Of a DNA stretch of 64,000 nucleotides, positions 39,978-53,689 are shown one piece after another. Position numbers and translations under genes: made by a program. The stretch comes from Bradyrhizobium sp. 195 (GTDB lineage Bacteria; Pseudomonadota; Alphaproteobacteria; Rhizobiales; Xanthobacteraceae). A model generated the notes under the pieces. It had not been told where the DNA came from and searched no databases. It worked only from the letters and a program-made list of their open reading frames with translations. Every line of letters starts with the position of its first letter. The stretch's first letter is position 1. The stretch lies in NCBI RefSeq assembly GCF_023101665.1, contig NZ_CP082161.1:5642001-5706000 (forward strand), given 5' to 3'.

Positions 39978-40753
39978 ACGCCATGCCCCCTATCCCCCGA
40001 ATGTCCGCGGAAGCCGCCACATTCGCCGATACGCTCGATGGGCTCGACGTCGGCCTGTATCTCGTTGACGCGGACGCGCGTCTCATTCACGTCAATACTG
40101 CCGGGCAAGCCATTGTCGATGCGCGCGATATCCTGCTCGAAATCCGCGCGCACCTCGCGGCTTGCGACGTAACGGTCAACCGGACACTGCAGCATTTTTT
40201 CGCCGCGGCCGGGCTGGAAAACGCGATCCTCGGCGCCAACGGAATCGCAGTGCCGATCATCGACCGGGATGGGCAGCGCCACGTCGCCCATGCCATGCCG
40301 TTGATCTCCGGCACGCGCCGGCGTGCGGGTGTGGCCTACAGCGCCGTGGCAGCATTGTTCGTTCGCAGGGCGGCGCTGACGATACCGCCTCGTTCCGAAG
40401 TGATCGGCAAAGCCTTCAGACTAACGCCCGCCGAGTTGCGCGTGATGCTCGCGATCGTGGAGCTCGGCGGCGTTCCCGAGGTGGCGGCGGCGCTCGGCGT
40501 CGCGCTGAAGAACTATTCAATCGTCGGCGTCTTTGCCGGCGCCTGGGCGGAGAAATTCCCGCACGAGAGTGCGCACATGAATGACACGCTGATCCAATTG
40601 CTGGCCGACGGACAAATTCGCCCGCATATCGATCGTATCCTCCCTTTGAGGAGGTCGGCGACGCCATGCGCGCCGTGGCTAGCCGAACGGTTCAGGGGCG
40701 AATTGTTCTCAAGATCAGGTAGAGTGCGCCAACGACGAAGAGAGAACCGATGA
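39974..40753 (+). pseudogene. Chimeric regulator: PAS/LuxR-like N-part joined to a quinone oxidoreductase tail
   Basis: Codons 1-177 resemble a PAS-like sensor followed by a LuxR-type DNA-binding start (FRLTPAELRVMLAIVELGGV, EVAAALGVA). Exactly where the recognition helix should follow, the frame switches at about 40505 to LKNYSIVGVFAGAWAEKF, which is the C-terminus of an MDR-superfamily NADPH:quinone oxidoreductase. The frame then shifts at 40648 and ends at 40753 after a non-homologous basic tail. A deletion fused the two genes, so DNA binding should be lost. The ATG overlaps the mddA stop. Confidence 0.8.
40505..40722 (+). pseudogene. 3' remnant of a quinone oxidoreductase gene, frameshifted
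   Basis: LKNYSIVGVFAGAWAEKF and ADGQIRPHIDRILPL are read in the upstream frame. Adding one G after 40648 restores EEVGDAMRAVASRTVQGR and IVLKIR followed by TAG at 40720-40722, the typical end of zinc-free MDR oxidoreductases. One base has therefore been lost in a run of G/A repeats (TTGAGGAGG). The 5' two thirds of the gene are missing. Confidence 0.82.
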
Positions 40754-41499
40754 CAGAGATCATCATCGACAAGCGCTATTGCGGCCCTCCGAACTCCGGC
40801 AACGGCGGCTACGTCTGCGGCCGGCTCGCCCGTCACATTCCCGGGCCTGCGGAAGTGACGCTGCGTGCGCCGCCTCCCCTGAACACGCCGCTCACTGCGG
40901 TCGCGACGGGCGACGGCATATGGGAGCTTTGCCATGGCGGCAAGGCCGTCGCCACCGCCCGCGCCGCAAGCGTCGAGCTCGCGCAAATCGAGACGGCGAC
41001 CTTGCCGGAAGCCCGCGTGGCTGAATTGCTCGCGCTGTCTAGACCGCACGAACATCCGCTGCCACACTGTTTTGTCTGCGGCCCCTCAAGGACGAAAGGC
41101 GACGGCCTGCGCATCTTCGCCGGCCCGCTCCGCCGTCATGCGCAGAGCGCCGTTCTCGCCGCGAGCTGGGCACCCGATCCGAATCTTGCCGCCGAGGACG
41201 GCCTCGTCGCGCCCGAATTCCTCTGGTCCGCGCTCGATTGCCCCACCGGCTTCGCCTGCAATTACGATCCACAGAGCGGCCGCTTCGAGAAGATTCCGCT
41301 GCTGCTCGGGCGGATGTCAGCCCGCATCGAAGCGCGCCCCCGCCCCGGCGAGCGCTGCATCGTCACGGCCTGGCCCACCGGCCGCGACGGCCGCAAGCAC
41401 ACGGCCGACGCCGCGCTGCATGATGAAGCCGGGAGATTGCTGGCGGTGGCTAGGACGACATGGATAGCGGTGGAGCGCGAAGTGCAGCTCGGACGATAG
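40750..41499 (+). CDS. Double hot-dog-like protein, possible acyl-CoA thioesterase
   Basis: The 249-residue protein starts with RYCGPPNSGNGGYVCG, the asparagine-glycine turn typical of hot-dog thioesterases, and has a central HCFVCGPSRTKGDGLRIF segment with paired cysteines, then a second hot-dog-like half. A metal site or redox pair at HCFVC is possible. The function is not known. The ATG at 40750 overlaps the end of the chimeric frame and follows AAGAGAG. In the ancestral order it probably followed the lost quinone oxidoreductase gene. Confidence 0.65.
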   Translation: MTEIIIDKRYCGPPNSGNGGYVCGRLARHIPGPAEVTLRAPPPLNTPLTAVATGDGIWELCHGGKAVATARAASVELAQIETATLPEARVAELLALSRPHEHPLPHCFVCGPSRTKGDGLRIFAGPLRRHAQSAVLAASWAPDPNLAAEDGLVAPEFLWSALDCPTGFACNYDPQSGRFEKIPLLLGRMSARIEARPRPGERCIVTAWPTGRDGRKHTADAALHDEAGRLLAVARTTWIAVEREVQLGR

Positions 41500-41503
41500 A
41501 CGC

Positions 41504-41612
41504 GTAGGGTGGATTAGCCCGCGGCCCGCGCGTGGCGCGGTCGCGGACGTAATCCACCACTCGGTCACCGCGCAAGAATTGGTGGACTACGCCTTCGGCT
41601 AATCCACCCTAC
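41504..41612. repeat. Intergenic palindrome, family B (GTAGGGTGGATTAGCC)
   Basis: Perfect 16-bp arms (about 41504-41519 and 41597-41612) surround shorter internal inverted pieces (TAATCCACC and GGTGGA). It is followed directly by a second family B unit. Confidence 0.85.
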
Positions 41613-41630
41613 AAGCCACGAACGCGATCT

Positions 41631-41726
41631 CGTAGGGTGGGCAAAGGCGCGCAGCGCCGTGCCCACGACTTCCGTCCCGACTCGTCGGTCAAGATGGTGG
41701 GCACGCTCCGCTTTGCCCACCCTACG
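41631..41726. repeat. Intergenic palindrome, family B (CGTAGGGTGGGCAAAG)
   Basis: Perfect 16-bp arms (41631-41646 and 41711-41726) with inner GTGCCCAC/GTGGGCAC arms. It is close to the element at 53586-53676. Confidence 0.87.
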
Positions 41727-41746
41727 AGTCCGGGGCGCTACGAAAC

Positions 41747-42943
41747 CTACGCGCTCTGCTCCATCATCCCCGCGAGCCGTACTAGCTCCGCATCGAGATC
41801 CCGCTCCACATCCGCCGCGCGAATCTCCAGCACACGATAGTCCCGCGCCTCCAGCCACGCCCGCCTTGACGCACGGTCGGCCGCGATCGCCTCGCCCTCG
41901 CCCGGGTTGACCAACTCGATCCCGATCCGATGCGGGAACGAGACGAAGTCCGGGATGTGGCGCCCCACGGGTGTCTGGCGCTTGAACTGACCTGCGAAGC
42001 GGCGGTCGCGGGTCAGTGCCTGCCAGAGCAGGCGCTCGGCATCGGTCGGGTTGCGGCGGAGCAGGCGAGCGAGGCCGCGCACGGTCGAGCCGCTGTCGGG
42101 CACGCCGCCCTGCCCGTGCTCGGCCAGCAGCGCACGCAGACGCGTGGCCTGCTCGCCGTCGAGCACGCCGCCCTTGGCCGGGCCCTTGCGCCCCTCGGCG
42201 ATCGCCATGACGACTCCATGGAGCGTGTGCATGTCCTGCTTGGTCGGCTCCATCCGGCTGAAGATGTTCCGCAGGTTCACCAGCATGGTGTCGCGTTTCT
42301 CGGCCGGGCGCAGGAATTCCACCTTGTCGAGCTCGCGGATGAGATTGTCGAAGAAGGCCTGCATCTGGTGCTGCGAGGCGCGCTCGGAGCGCTCCGGCAT
42401 GGCATGCGGCAACTCGCCTGACGTGGCCCGCTTGAACCATTCATAGCCGACCAGCAACACGGCCTGGGCGAGGTTGAGCGAGGCGAAGCCCGGATTGACT
42501 GGGAAGGTGATGATGCGGTTGGAGAGCCCGACCTCCTCGTTGGTCAGCCCCCAGCGCTCGCGGCCGAACAGGATGCCGGCCTTGCCGCCGGTCGCGACGT
42601 GCCCGGCGATCTCGCTAGCCGCGGCCTCCGGCCCGACCACGGGCTTGGCCTGGTCGTGAGGGCGAGCCGTGGTGGCGAACAGCAGGTCGAGGTCGGCGAC
42701 CGCCTGCTCCACCGTGTCGAACAGTTCGACCTTTTCCAGAATGTGGTCGGCGCCGGCCGCGGCGCGCTGGGCGGCGATGTTGGGCCAGCCGTCCCTGGGG
42801 TTGACGATGCGCAGGGCGCCAAGCGCAAAATTGCCCATGGCGCGCGCGGCCATGCCGATGTTTTCACCGAGCTGCGGCTCGACCAGGATGACGATGGGAC
42901 CGTCGAGGGACAAACCCGCCTTGCTCTTGTCAGTCCCCGACAT
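41747..42943 (-). CDS. TrmJ-type tRNA 2'-O-methyltransferase fused to a DUF559 domain
   Basis: The 398-residue protein has a SPOUT methyltransferase of the TrmJ family at 1-250 (VILVEPQLGENIGMAARAMG, LLFATTARPHDQAKPV, GILFGRERWGLTNEEV, FASLNLAQAVLLVGYEW), which methylates position 32 of tRNA. A C-terminal DUF559 nuclease-fold domain follows at about 280-390 (LRRNPTDAERLLWQAL, FAGQFKRQTPVGRHIPDFV). In usual DUF559 proteins the core is ELDGGQH; here it reads ELVNPGE, so nuclease activity may be lost. The start is ATG 42943 with a weak ribosome site. Confidence 0.87.
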   Translation of the reverse strand: MSGTDKSKAGLSLDGPIVILVEPQLGENIGMAARAMGNFALGALRIVNPRDGWPNIAAQRAAAGADHILEKVELFDTVEQAVADLDLLFATTARPHDQAKPVVGPEAAASEIAGHVATGGKAGILFGRERWGLTNEEVGLSNRIITFPVNPGFASLNLAQAVLLVGYEWFKRATSGELPHAMPERSERASQHQMQAFFDNLIRELDKVEFLRPAEKRDTMLVNLRNIFSRMEPTKQDMHTLHGVVMAIAEGRKGPAKGGVLDGEQATRLRALLAEHGQGGVPDSGSTVRGLARLLRRNPTDAERLLWQALTRDRRFAGQFKRQTPVGRHIPDFVSFPHRIGIELVNPGEGEAIAADRASRRAWLEARDYRVLEIRAADVERDLDAELVRLAGMMEQSA

Positions 42944-43279
42944 CTGATTTCGCTTTCACACTGGTTCTCAAGGCCTTGGCAAGGCCGCCTTAGGAATTGA
43001 TTCAAGCCGGCCCTTCCGGACGGTCGTCCCGCTCGCTTGTCGTTTGCCTGTCCTGACAAAATTCTCAAGGGAAATAACGGGTTGGATTCGGTTTTTGAAT
43101 CTCACCTGGAACGTGACCCCGGGCCCCGGCCGAAGGCCGGCTGCTCCCCCCATCTGGGCAAGCTGGATGAGCTAAAAGTGCATAATCCCTTGGCTTTCGC
43201 CCGCCGCGTCCGGGTGCTAAGAGGCGGCGGATATTCCCGTGGCGCGCCAAAAGCGCCGTTCCAAGAGGCTTCCCCGATC
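42944..43279. other. Gene-free interval between trmJ-DUF559 and icd
   Basis: These 336 bases separate divergent genes. There are short inverted repeats (TTGTC/GACAA near 43038-43060 and CCGGCC/GGCCGG near 43128-43141). The icd-frame extension upstream of 43280 has poor coding character. No RNA gene is seen. Confidence 0.5.
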
Positions 43280-44494
43280 ATGGCAAAAATCAAGGTATCC
43301 AATCCCGTCGTCGAGCTCGATGGCGACGAGATGACCCGGATCATCTGGCAGTACATCAAGGACAAGCTGATCAACCCGTACCTCGATGTCGAGCTGCTCT
43401 ATTTCGACCTGGGCATGGAATACCGCGACCACACCAACGATCAGGTCACCATCGACGCCGCTGAAGCCATCAAGAAGGTCGGCGTCGGCGTCAAGTGCGC
43501 CACCATCACCCCTGATGAAGCCCGGGTGAAGGAGTTCAACCTCAAGCAGATGTGGAAGTCGCCGAACGGCACCATCCGCAACATCCTCGGCGGAGTGATC
43601 TTCCGCGAGCCGATCATCTGCAAGAACGTGCCGCGCTTGGTTCCCGGCTGGACCAAGCCGATCATCATCGGCCGCCACGCCTATGGCGACCAGTACCGCG
43701 CCACCGATTTCAAGTTCCCCGGCAAGGGCACCCTCACGATGAAGTTCGTCGGCGAGGACGGCACCGTGATCGAGAAGGAAGTGTTCAAGGCTCCGGGTGC
43801 CGGCGTCGCCATGGAGATGTACAATCTCGACGACTCCATCATCGACTTCGCCCGCGCCTCGCTGAACTACGGCCTGCTGCGCAACTACCCGGTCTATCTC
43901 TCGACCAAGAACACGATTCTGAAGGTGTATGACGGCCGCTTCAAGGACATCTTCCAGGACATCTACGACCGCGAGTTCAAGAAGGAATTCGAGGCCAAGG
44001 GCCTGACCTACGAGCACCGCCTGATCGACGACATGGTGGCCTCGGCGCTGAAATGGTCCGGCGGCTATGTCTGGGCCTGCAAGAACTACGACGGCGACGT
44101 GCAGTCCGACACGGTCGCGCAGGGCTACGGCTCGCTCGGCCTGATGACCTCGGTTCTCCTCACCCCCGACGGCAAGACCGTGGAAGCGGAAGCTGCCCAC
44201 GGCACGGTGACCCGCCACTACCGCGAGCACCAGAAGGGCAAGGAGACCTCGACCAACTCGATCGCCTCGATCTTCGCCTGGACACGCGGCCTCGCCCACC
44301 GCGCCAAGCTCGACAACAATGCCGAGCTCGCCAAGTTCGCGAACACGCTGGAGAAGGTCTGCGTCGACACCGTCGAAGCCGGCTACATGACCAAGGACCT
44401 CGCGCTGCTGGTCGGCGCCGACCAGCGCTGGCTCTCGACCACCGGCTTCCTCGACAAGGTCGCCGAGAACCTGACCAAGGAACTGGCGGCGTAA
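43280..44494 (+). CDS. icd: NADP-dependent isocitrate dehydrogenase
   Basis: This TCA-cycle enzyme oxidises isocitrate to 2-oxoglutarate with NADP+. The 404-residue protein is the eukaryote-like homodimeric type seen in rhizobia: it starts [20 protein letters not shown] and shows [19 protein letters not shown] (substrate serine and arginines), [18 protein letters not shown] with the metal aspartates, and [17 protein letters not shown] for NADP. The ATG at 43280 follows CAAGAGGC. It is followed by a family C palindrome. Confidence 0.97.
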   Translation: MAKIKVSNPVVELDGDEMTRIIWQYIKDKLINPYLDVELLYFDLGMEYRDHTNDQVTIDAAEAIKKVGVGVKCATITPDEARVKEFNLKQMWKSPNGTIRNILGGVIFREPIICKNVPRLVPGWTKPIIIGRHAYGDQYRATDFKFPGKGTLTMKFVGEDGTVIEKEVFKAPGAGVAMEMYNLDDSIIDFARASLNYGLLRNYPVYLSTKNTILKVYDGRFKDIFQDIYDREFKKEFEAKGLTYEHRLIDDMVASALKWSGGYVWACKNYDGDVQSDTVAQGYGSLGLMTSVLLTPDGKTVEAEAAHGTVTRHYREHQKGKETSTNSIASIFAWTRGLAHRAKLDNNAELAKFANTLEKVCVDTVEAGYMTKDLALLVGADQRWLSTTGFLDKVAENLTKELAA

Positions 44495-44510
44495 GCTGCC
44501 AGCCCCACAC

Positions 44511-44625
44511 GTCATTGCGAGCGTAGCGAAGCAATCCAGAATCCCTCCATGGGACCAGACTGGATTGCTTCGTCGCACCAGCGCAAAATTGCCTTGCAAT
44601 TTTGTCGCGGGCTCCTCGCAATGAC
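44511..44625. repeat. Intergenic palindrome, family C (GTCATTGCGAG)
   Basis: Outer arms GTCATTGCGAG (44511-44521) and CTCGCAATGAC (44615-44625), middle arms GCGAAGCAATCCAG and CTGGATTGCTTCG, and an inner CAAAATTGC/GCAATTTTG pair (44584-44604). A partial copy lies at 19784-19802. Confidence 0.88.
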
Positions 44626-44649
44626 GAGACCTTTGCCCAGGAAAGCGTC

Positions 44650-45150
44650 ATGCCAGCATTCAAGAGCCTTGCCTTTGCGGCCTTCGCGCTGACCAGCACC
44701 TCCGCATTCGCGGCAGACCCGCTTCCCGAGTCCATCGCCGCACCGGGCGAGAGCGTCGTGCTCAGCGTCCACGCCGAGGGCGCGCAGGTCTATGAGTGCA
44801 AGGCCGCCGCCGACGGCAAGCTCGCCTGGGCCTTCCGCGAGCCGATCGCAACGCTGCTCTCGGACGGCAAGACGATCGGCCGCCACTATGCCGGCCCGAA
44901 CTGGGAGCACGCCGACGGCAGCGCCGTGGTCGGCAAGGCCGTCGGCAACGCGCCGGGCACGACGGCTGCCGATATTCCCTGGCTGAAGCTGGAAGTCACC
45001 GCCCGCCGTGGCAACGGCGTGCTTGCACCCATCACCACCGTCCAGCGCATCAACACCCGTGGCGGCAAGCTCGAGGGTTCTTGCGACAAGGCGGGCGAGT
45101 TCAAGAGCGCGCCGTACTCGGCCAACTACGTTTTCCTGAAAAAGGGCTGA
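44650..45150 (+). CDS. Exported DUF3455 domain-containing protein
   Basis: The 166-residue protein has a signal peptide (FAAFALTSTSAFAA, cleavage about residue 22) and one DUF3455 domain: VYECKAAADGKLAWAFREP, GRHYAGPNWEHADGSAVVG, and ADIPWLKLEVTARRGNG. Two cysteines (YECK and GSCDK) could form a disulfide. Its function is unknown. The ATG at 44650 follows AGGAAAGC. Its 3' end is overlapped by the run-off frame of the broken ion-channel gene. Confidence 0.87.
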   Translation: MPAFKSLAFAAFALTSTSAFAADPLPESIAAPGESVVLSVHAEGAQVYECKAAADGKLAWAFREPIATLLSDGKTIGRHYAGPNWEHADGSAVVGKAVGNAPGTTAADIPWLKLEVTARRGNGVLAPITTVQRINTRGGKLEGSCDKAGEFKSAPYSANYVFLKKG

Positions 45151-45812
45151 GACGAAGCACGCCTATCAGCTCGCCTCGCCCCGCCTTCCCTCTCCGCCTG
45201 CACCAGTTCCGCCAGCGCGAGGTCGCCAGTATCGGCCAGCCGTGCCTTGGCGGTGGTGTGGACGTGGTCGGCCAGCGTCGGCACGTCGCGCTCGATGGCG
45301 TAGAGCAGCGAGGCGAATGTCAGCACCGCGCCGATCAGGATGACGACGCAGCCGATCAGCGCCCGCCGCTCGGCATGCACGGCCGCGAGCAGCGAGCGCA
45401 TCGCCGGCGAATACCGTATCAGCTTGAAGAACGGGAGAACGCCGAGCGCGGCGAGCGTCGCGTGCCGTCCCGTCGCCAAAACAATCGCGGCGGGCAGGAA
45501 CGCCATCAGATCGATGATACCGAGCGCAGAGAAGGCATAGGAGAGCCGGTCAGCGAGCGCCGAGCGCTGGCGCGGCGTGTGGCCCGCAACCGTCCAGAGC
45601 CGCGCCGCGTATTCCAGCGCGAACACCAGCACGGACAGGATGGTGATGCCTGCGAACAGCGCGCCGAACTGCGCATCGAGCTCCGGCACCGAGGCAAGGA
45701 TCATCGCGGTCACGTTGAGCACGATGACGCCGATGATGAGCTGAATGAAGCGCGATCCAGCTGATTAAGCCAAAGGATTGTGCTCCAGCACGTCGTAGAG
45801 GCGATCCCTCAC
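45126..45812 (-). pseudogene. Voltage-gated ion channel gene, nonsense-interrupted and truncated
   Basis: The frame opens at GTG 45812 with RDRLYDVLEHNPLA, hits TAA at 45765-45767, and continues in frame as SAGSRFIQLIIGVIVLNVTA, helix S1 of a bacterial ion transporter. S2-S5 follow (ALFAGITILSVLVFALEYAA; LPFFKLIRYSPAMRSLL resembles S4). After LLYAIERDV the pore loop and S6 are absent, and the frame runs off into the antisense of the DUF3455 gene (SSQPFFRKT). The loss of the pore makes it non-functional as a channel. Confidence 0.75.
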
Positions 45813-45825
45813 ATTGGGATCGCGA

Positions 45826-45859
45826 AGCCCACGCCCGCGCGGAACGCGGGCGCACGGGC

Positions 45860-45860
<1 letters not shown>
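45826..45860 (-). terminator. GC hairpin directly after alaS
   Basis: Inverted arms 45826-45839 and about 45845-45860 form a long GC stem with a GGAAC-type loop, reaching the first base of the alaS stop. No T run follows, so it may terminate weakly or protect the 3' end. Confidence 0.4.
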
Positions 45861-48538
<2,678 letters not shown>

Positions 48539-48740
48539 GTTCATCCAATCGGGTGTGCTTGGACCCGCTTCTCGCCATCCAAACCGTAACGTTAAGGCTG
48601 ATATCTGCGGGCCAAAGCGCTTTTAGACAAGGCCAGCTTCGCTGTCCAGAAACTGTGCAAGGAGATGTGCAAGCAGATCAGAGGGTTGCCGCAGCCGCGC
48701 AATCCCCTTTGCAATCCCGTTGATAGGACAAGCGGACGCG

Positions 48741-48770
48741 TTGACAGGCTTGGCTAGCCTGTGGTCTGTA
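48741..48770 (+). promoter_or_regulatory. Probable promoter of the gcv operon
   Basis: TTGACA (48741-48746) and a weak -10 TCTGTA (48765-48770) are 18 bases apart. A start about 7 bases further would place the glycine riboswitch at the very 5' end of the transcript. Confidence 0.42.
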
Positions 48771-48787
48771 CCCATCTGTATCGTACG

Positions 48788-48966
48788 GCCACGTCGGGAG
48801 AGACCGGCTTTAGGCAGCCGGCGCCGAAGGAGCAACCGCCCCGGAAACTCTCAGGCAAAAGGACCGCGTGGCTTTGACAGCATCTGGAAAGAGGCGCCGA
48901 CGGGTCTAGACCCGGATGGCACCCGCCGACGGGATAATACTCTCAGGCACAGCGACAGATGGGGCT
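48788..48966 (+). ncRNA. Tandem glycine riboswitch
   Basis: Two consecutive glycine aptamers with the family landmarks. Aptamer 1 has CGGGAGAGACCGGC, GCCGAAGGAGCAA and AACTCTCAGGCAAAAGGAC. Aptamer 2 has CTGGAAAGAGGCG, CGCCGACGGGATAATA and CTCTCAGGCACAGCGACAG. It lies just before gcvT, the standard arrangement in which glycine turns on its own cleavage. A small hairpin (48983-48996) between aptamer 2 and the start codon may be part of the switching region. No T-rich terminator is seen, so control of translation is more likely. Confidence 0.95.
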
Positions 48967-49021
48967 TCGACTGGTGTCCATCGGGGAATCGTCCCCGGGG
49001 AACCGCCGAGGGCCCCTTGAG

Positions 49022-50167
49022 ATGCTAGCGCACGACCAAGACTCCCTGAAACGTACGCCCCTTCACGGGCTTCATGTGTCCCTGGGCGGCAAGATGGTGC
49101 CGTTCGCGGGCTATGACATGCCCGTGCAATACCCTGCGGGCGTGCTGAAGGAGCACCTCCATACCCGAGCCTCCGCCGGCCTGTTCGATGTCTCCCATAT
49201 GGGGCAGCTCGCGCTCCGGCCGAAGTCCGGGAGGGTCGAGGACGCCGCCCGCACGCTGGAACGGCTTGTGCCGCAGGATATCGTGGCGATTGCCGAGGGG
49301 CGGCAGCGCTATGCCCAGTTCACCAATGCGGATGGCGGCATTCTCGACGATTTGATGGTCGCCAATTTCGGCGACCATCTGTTCCTGGTCGTGAACGCCG
49401 CCTGCAAGGCCGAAGACGAGGCGCATTTGCGCGCGAATCTCTCGGACGATTGCGTCATCGAGTCCCTTGCCGACCGCGCGCTGATCGCGCTGCAGGGGCC
49501 GAAGGCGGAAGCCGTGCTGGCGAAATTATGTGCAGAGGCGCCCGCCATGAAGTTCATGGATTCCGGGCCGCGCCAGGTTGCCGGCATCGCCTGCTTCGTC
49601 TCGCGCTCGGGTTACACCGGCGAGGACGGCTTTGAGATTTCGGTCCCCGCTGCGGACGCCGAGCGCCTCGCAAAGATGCTGCTCGAAAACCCCGACGTGC
49701 TGCCGATCGGGCTCGGCGCCCGCGACAGCCTGCGGCTGGAAGCCGGGCTCTGCCTCTATGGCCACGACATCGACACCGCCACCACGCCGGTCGAGGCCGC
49801 GCTGGAATGGTCGGTGCAGAAGAGCCGCCGCAGCGGCGGCGCGCGCGCCGGCGGCTTTCCCGGCGCGGAAAAAATCCTCGCCCATTTCGATAACGGTGCG
49901 TCTCGCCGCCGCGTCGGCCTCCGCGCCGAAGGCCGCGCGCCGGTGCGCGAGGGCGCGCTGCTGTTTGCCGACGCCACCGCGGGCGAGCCGATCGGACAAG
50001 TCACATCGGGCGGCTTCGGCCCGAGCCTGAACGCGCCGGTTGCCATGGGCTACGTGCCTGTAAGCCTCGCCGCACTCGGCACCAAACTGTTCGCCGAGGT
50101 GCGCGGCCAGCGGCTGCCGCTGCAGGTCGCCGCCATGCCCTTCGTCAAAAACACCTACAAACGCTGA
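49022..50167 (+). CDS. gcvT: Glycine cleavage system aminomethyltransferase (T protein)
   Basis: GcvT moves the methylene group from aminomethyl-lipoyl H protein to tetrahydrofolate, releasing ammonia. The 381-residue protein shows LKRTPLHGLHVSLGGKMVPF and YDMPVQYPAGVLKEHLHTR at the N-terminus, FDVSHMGQ, SRSGYTGEDGFEIS and GLGARDSLRLEAGLCLYGHD with the conserved aspartate. The ATG at 49022 is chosen; the frame extends to 48959 inside the riboswitch and is not used. It is first in gcvT-gcvH-gcvP. Confidence 0.96.
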   Translation: MLAHDQDSLKRTPLHGLHVSLGGKMVPFAGYDMPVQYPAGVLKEHLHTRASAGLFDVSHMGQLALRPKSGRVEDAARTLERLVPQDIVAIAEGRQRYAQFTNADGGILDDLMVANFGDHLFLVVNAACKAEDEAHLRANLSDDCVIESLADRALIALQGPKAEAVLAKLCAEAPAMKFMDSGPRQVAGIACFVSRSGYTGEDGFEISVPAADAERLAKMLLENPDVLPIGLGARDSLRLEAGLCLYGHDIDTATTPVEAALEWSVQKSRRSGGARAGGFPGAEKILAHFDNGASRRRVGLRAEGRAPVREGALLFADATAGEPIGQVTSGGFGPSLNAPVAMGYVPVSLAALGTKLFAEVRGQRLPLQVAAMPFVKNTYKR

Positions 50168-50176
50168 GGATTCGAA

Positions 50177-50545
50177 ATGACCACGACGCTGTACACCTCC
50201 GACCATGAGTGGCTGGCCATCGAGGGCGACGTTGCCACCGTCGGCATCACCGACTACGCCCAGCAGCAGCTCGGCGACGTCGTGTTCGTCGAACTGCCCA
50301 AGGTCGGCCGCACGCTGAAGAAGGCGGAAGCCGCAGCGGTCGTGGAATCGGTGAAGGCCGCTTCCGACGTCTACGCGCCTGTGACGGGCGAAGTGCTCGA
50401 ATCCAACGCCGAGCTCGCCAGCGAGCCGGCGCTGGTGAACTCGGACGCACAAGGCAAGGCCTGGTTCTTCAAGATCAAGATTGCCGACAAGAGCGAGCTC
50501 GGCGGCCTCATGGATGAAGCCGCCTACAAGGCACATACGGCGTGA
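50177..50545 (+). CDS. gcvH: Glycine cleavage system H protein
   Basis: GcvH is the lipoyl carrier of the glycine cleavage complex. The 122-residue protein has the lipoylation segment [14 protein letters not shown] with the modified lysine (about residue 60) and the typical start [20 protein letters not shown]. It begins 9 bases after gcvT, so the two are cotranscribed. A palindromic repeat separates it from gcvP. Confidence 0.97.
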   Translation: MTTTLYTSDHEWLAIEGDVATVGITDYAQQQLGDVVFVELPKVGRTLKKAEAAAVVESVKAASDVYAPVTGEVLESNAELASEPALVNSDAQGKAWFFKIKIADKSELGGLMDEAAYKAHTA

Positions 50546-50574
50546 GATGAAGCGAACGGCCGCCCCGTATTCGG

Positions 50575-50673
50575 TGTCATCACCCGCGCAGGCGGGTGAT
50601 CCAGTACGCCGCGGCTTCTCGGCTCGGCACTAACGCCTGCGACTACTGGATGCCCCGCCTTCGCGGGGCATGA
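50575..50673. repeat. Intergenic palindrome, family D inside the gcv operon
   Basis: Two hairpin modules (50575-50606 with CACCCGCGCAGGCGGGTG; 50643-50673 with GCCCCGCCTTCGCGGGGC), bounded by GTCAT and ATGAC and sharing the ATCCAGTA/TACTGGAT inner arms. It lies between gcvH and gcvP and could lower or delay gcvP expression. Confidence 0.85.
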
Positions 50674-50701
50674 CGGCGACAGCGAAATCTAGCGAGGACC
50701 C

Positions 50702-53569
<2,868 letters not shown>

Positions 53570-53585
53570 GACGCGACAAAGGTCT

Positions 53586-53676
53586 CGTAGGGTGGGCAAA
53601 GCGCAAGCGTGCCCACCACCTGTTAATGCGGTGAAAGATCGTGGGCACGGCGCTTACGCGCCTTTGCCCACCCTTG
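53586..53676. repeat. Intergenic palindrome, family B, next to the IS110 element
   Basis: Outer arms CGTAGGGTGGGCAAA (53586-53600) and TTTGCCCACCCTTG (53663-53676) with inner GTGCCCACCA/GTGGGCAC arms. The right arm ends CCCACCCTTG instead of CCCACCCTACG seen in the unit at 41711-41726, so the last bases may have been replaced when the IS arrived. Confidence 0.82.
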
Positions 53677-53689
53677 TAATAGCGCGATC

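Noticed and set aside
43037..43279. N-terminal extension of icd
   Set aside because: The extension has proline/arginine-rich noise, while the ATG at 43280 gives the exact family N-terminus.
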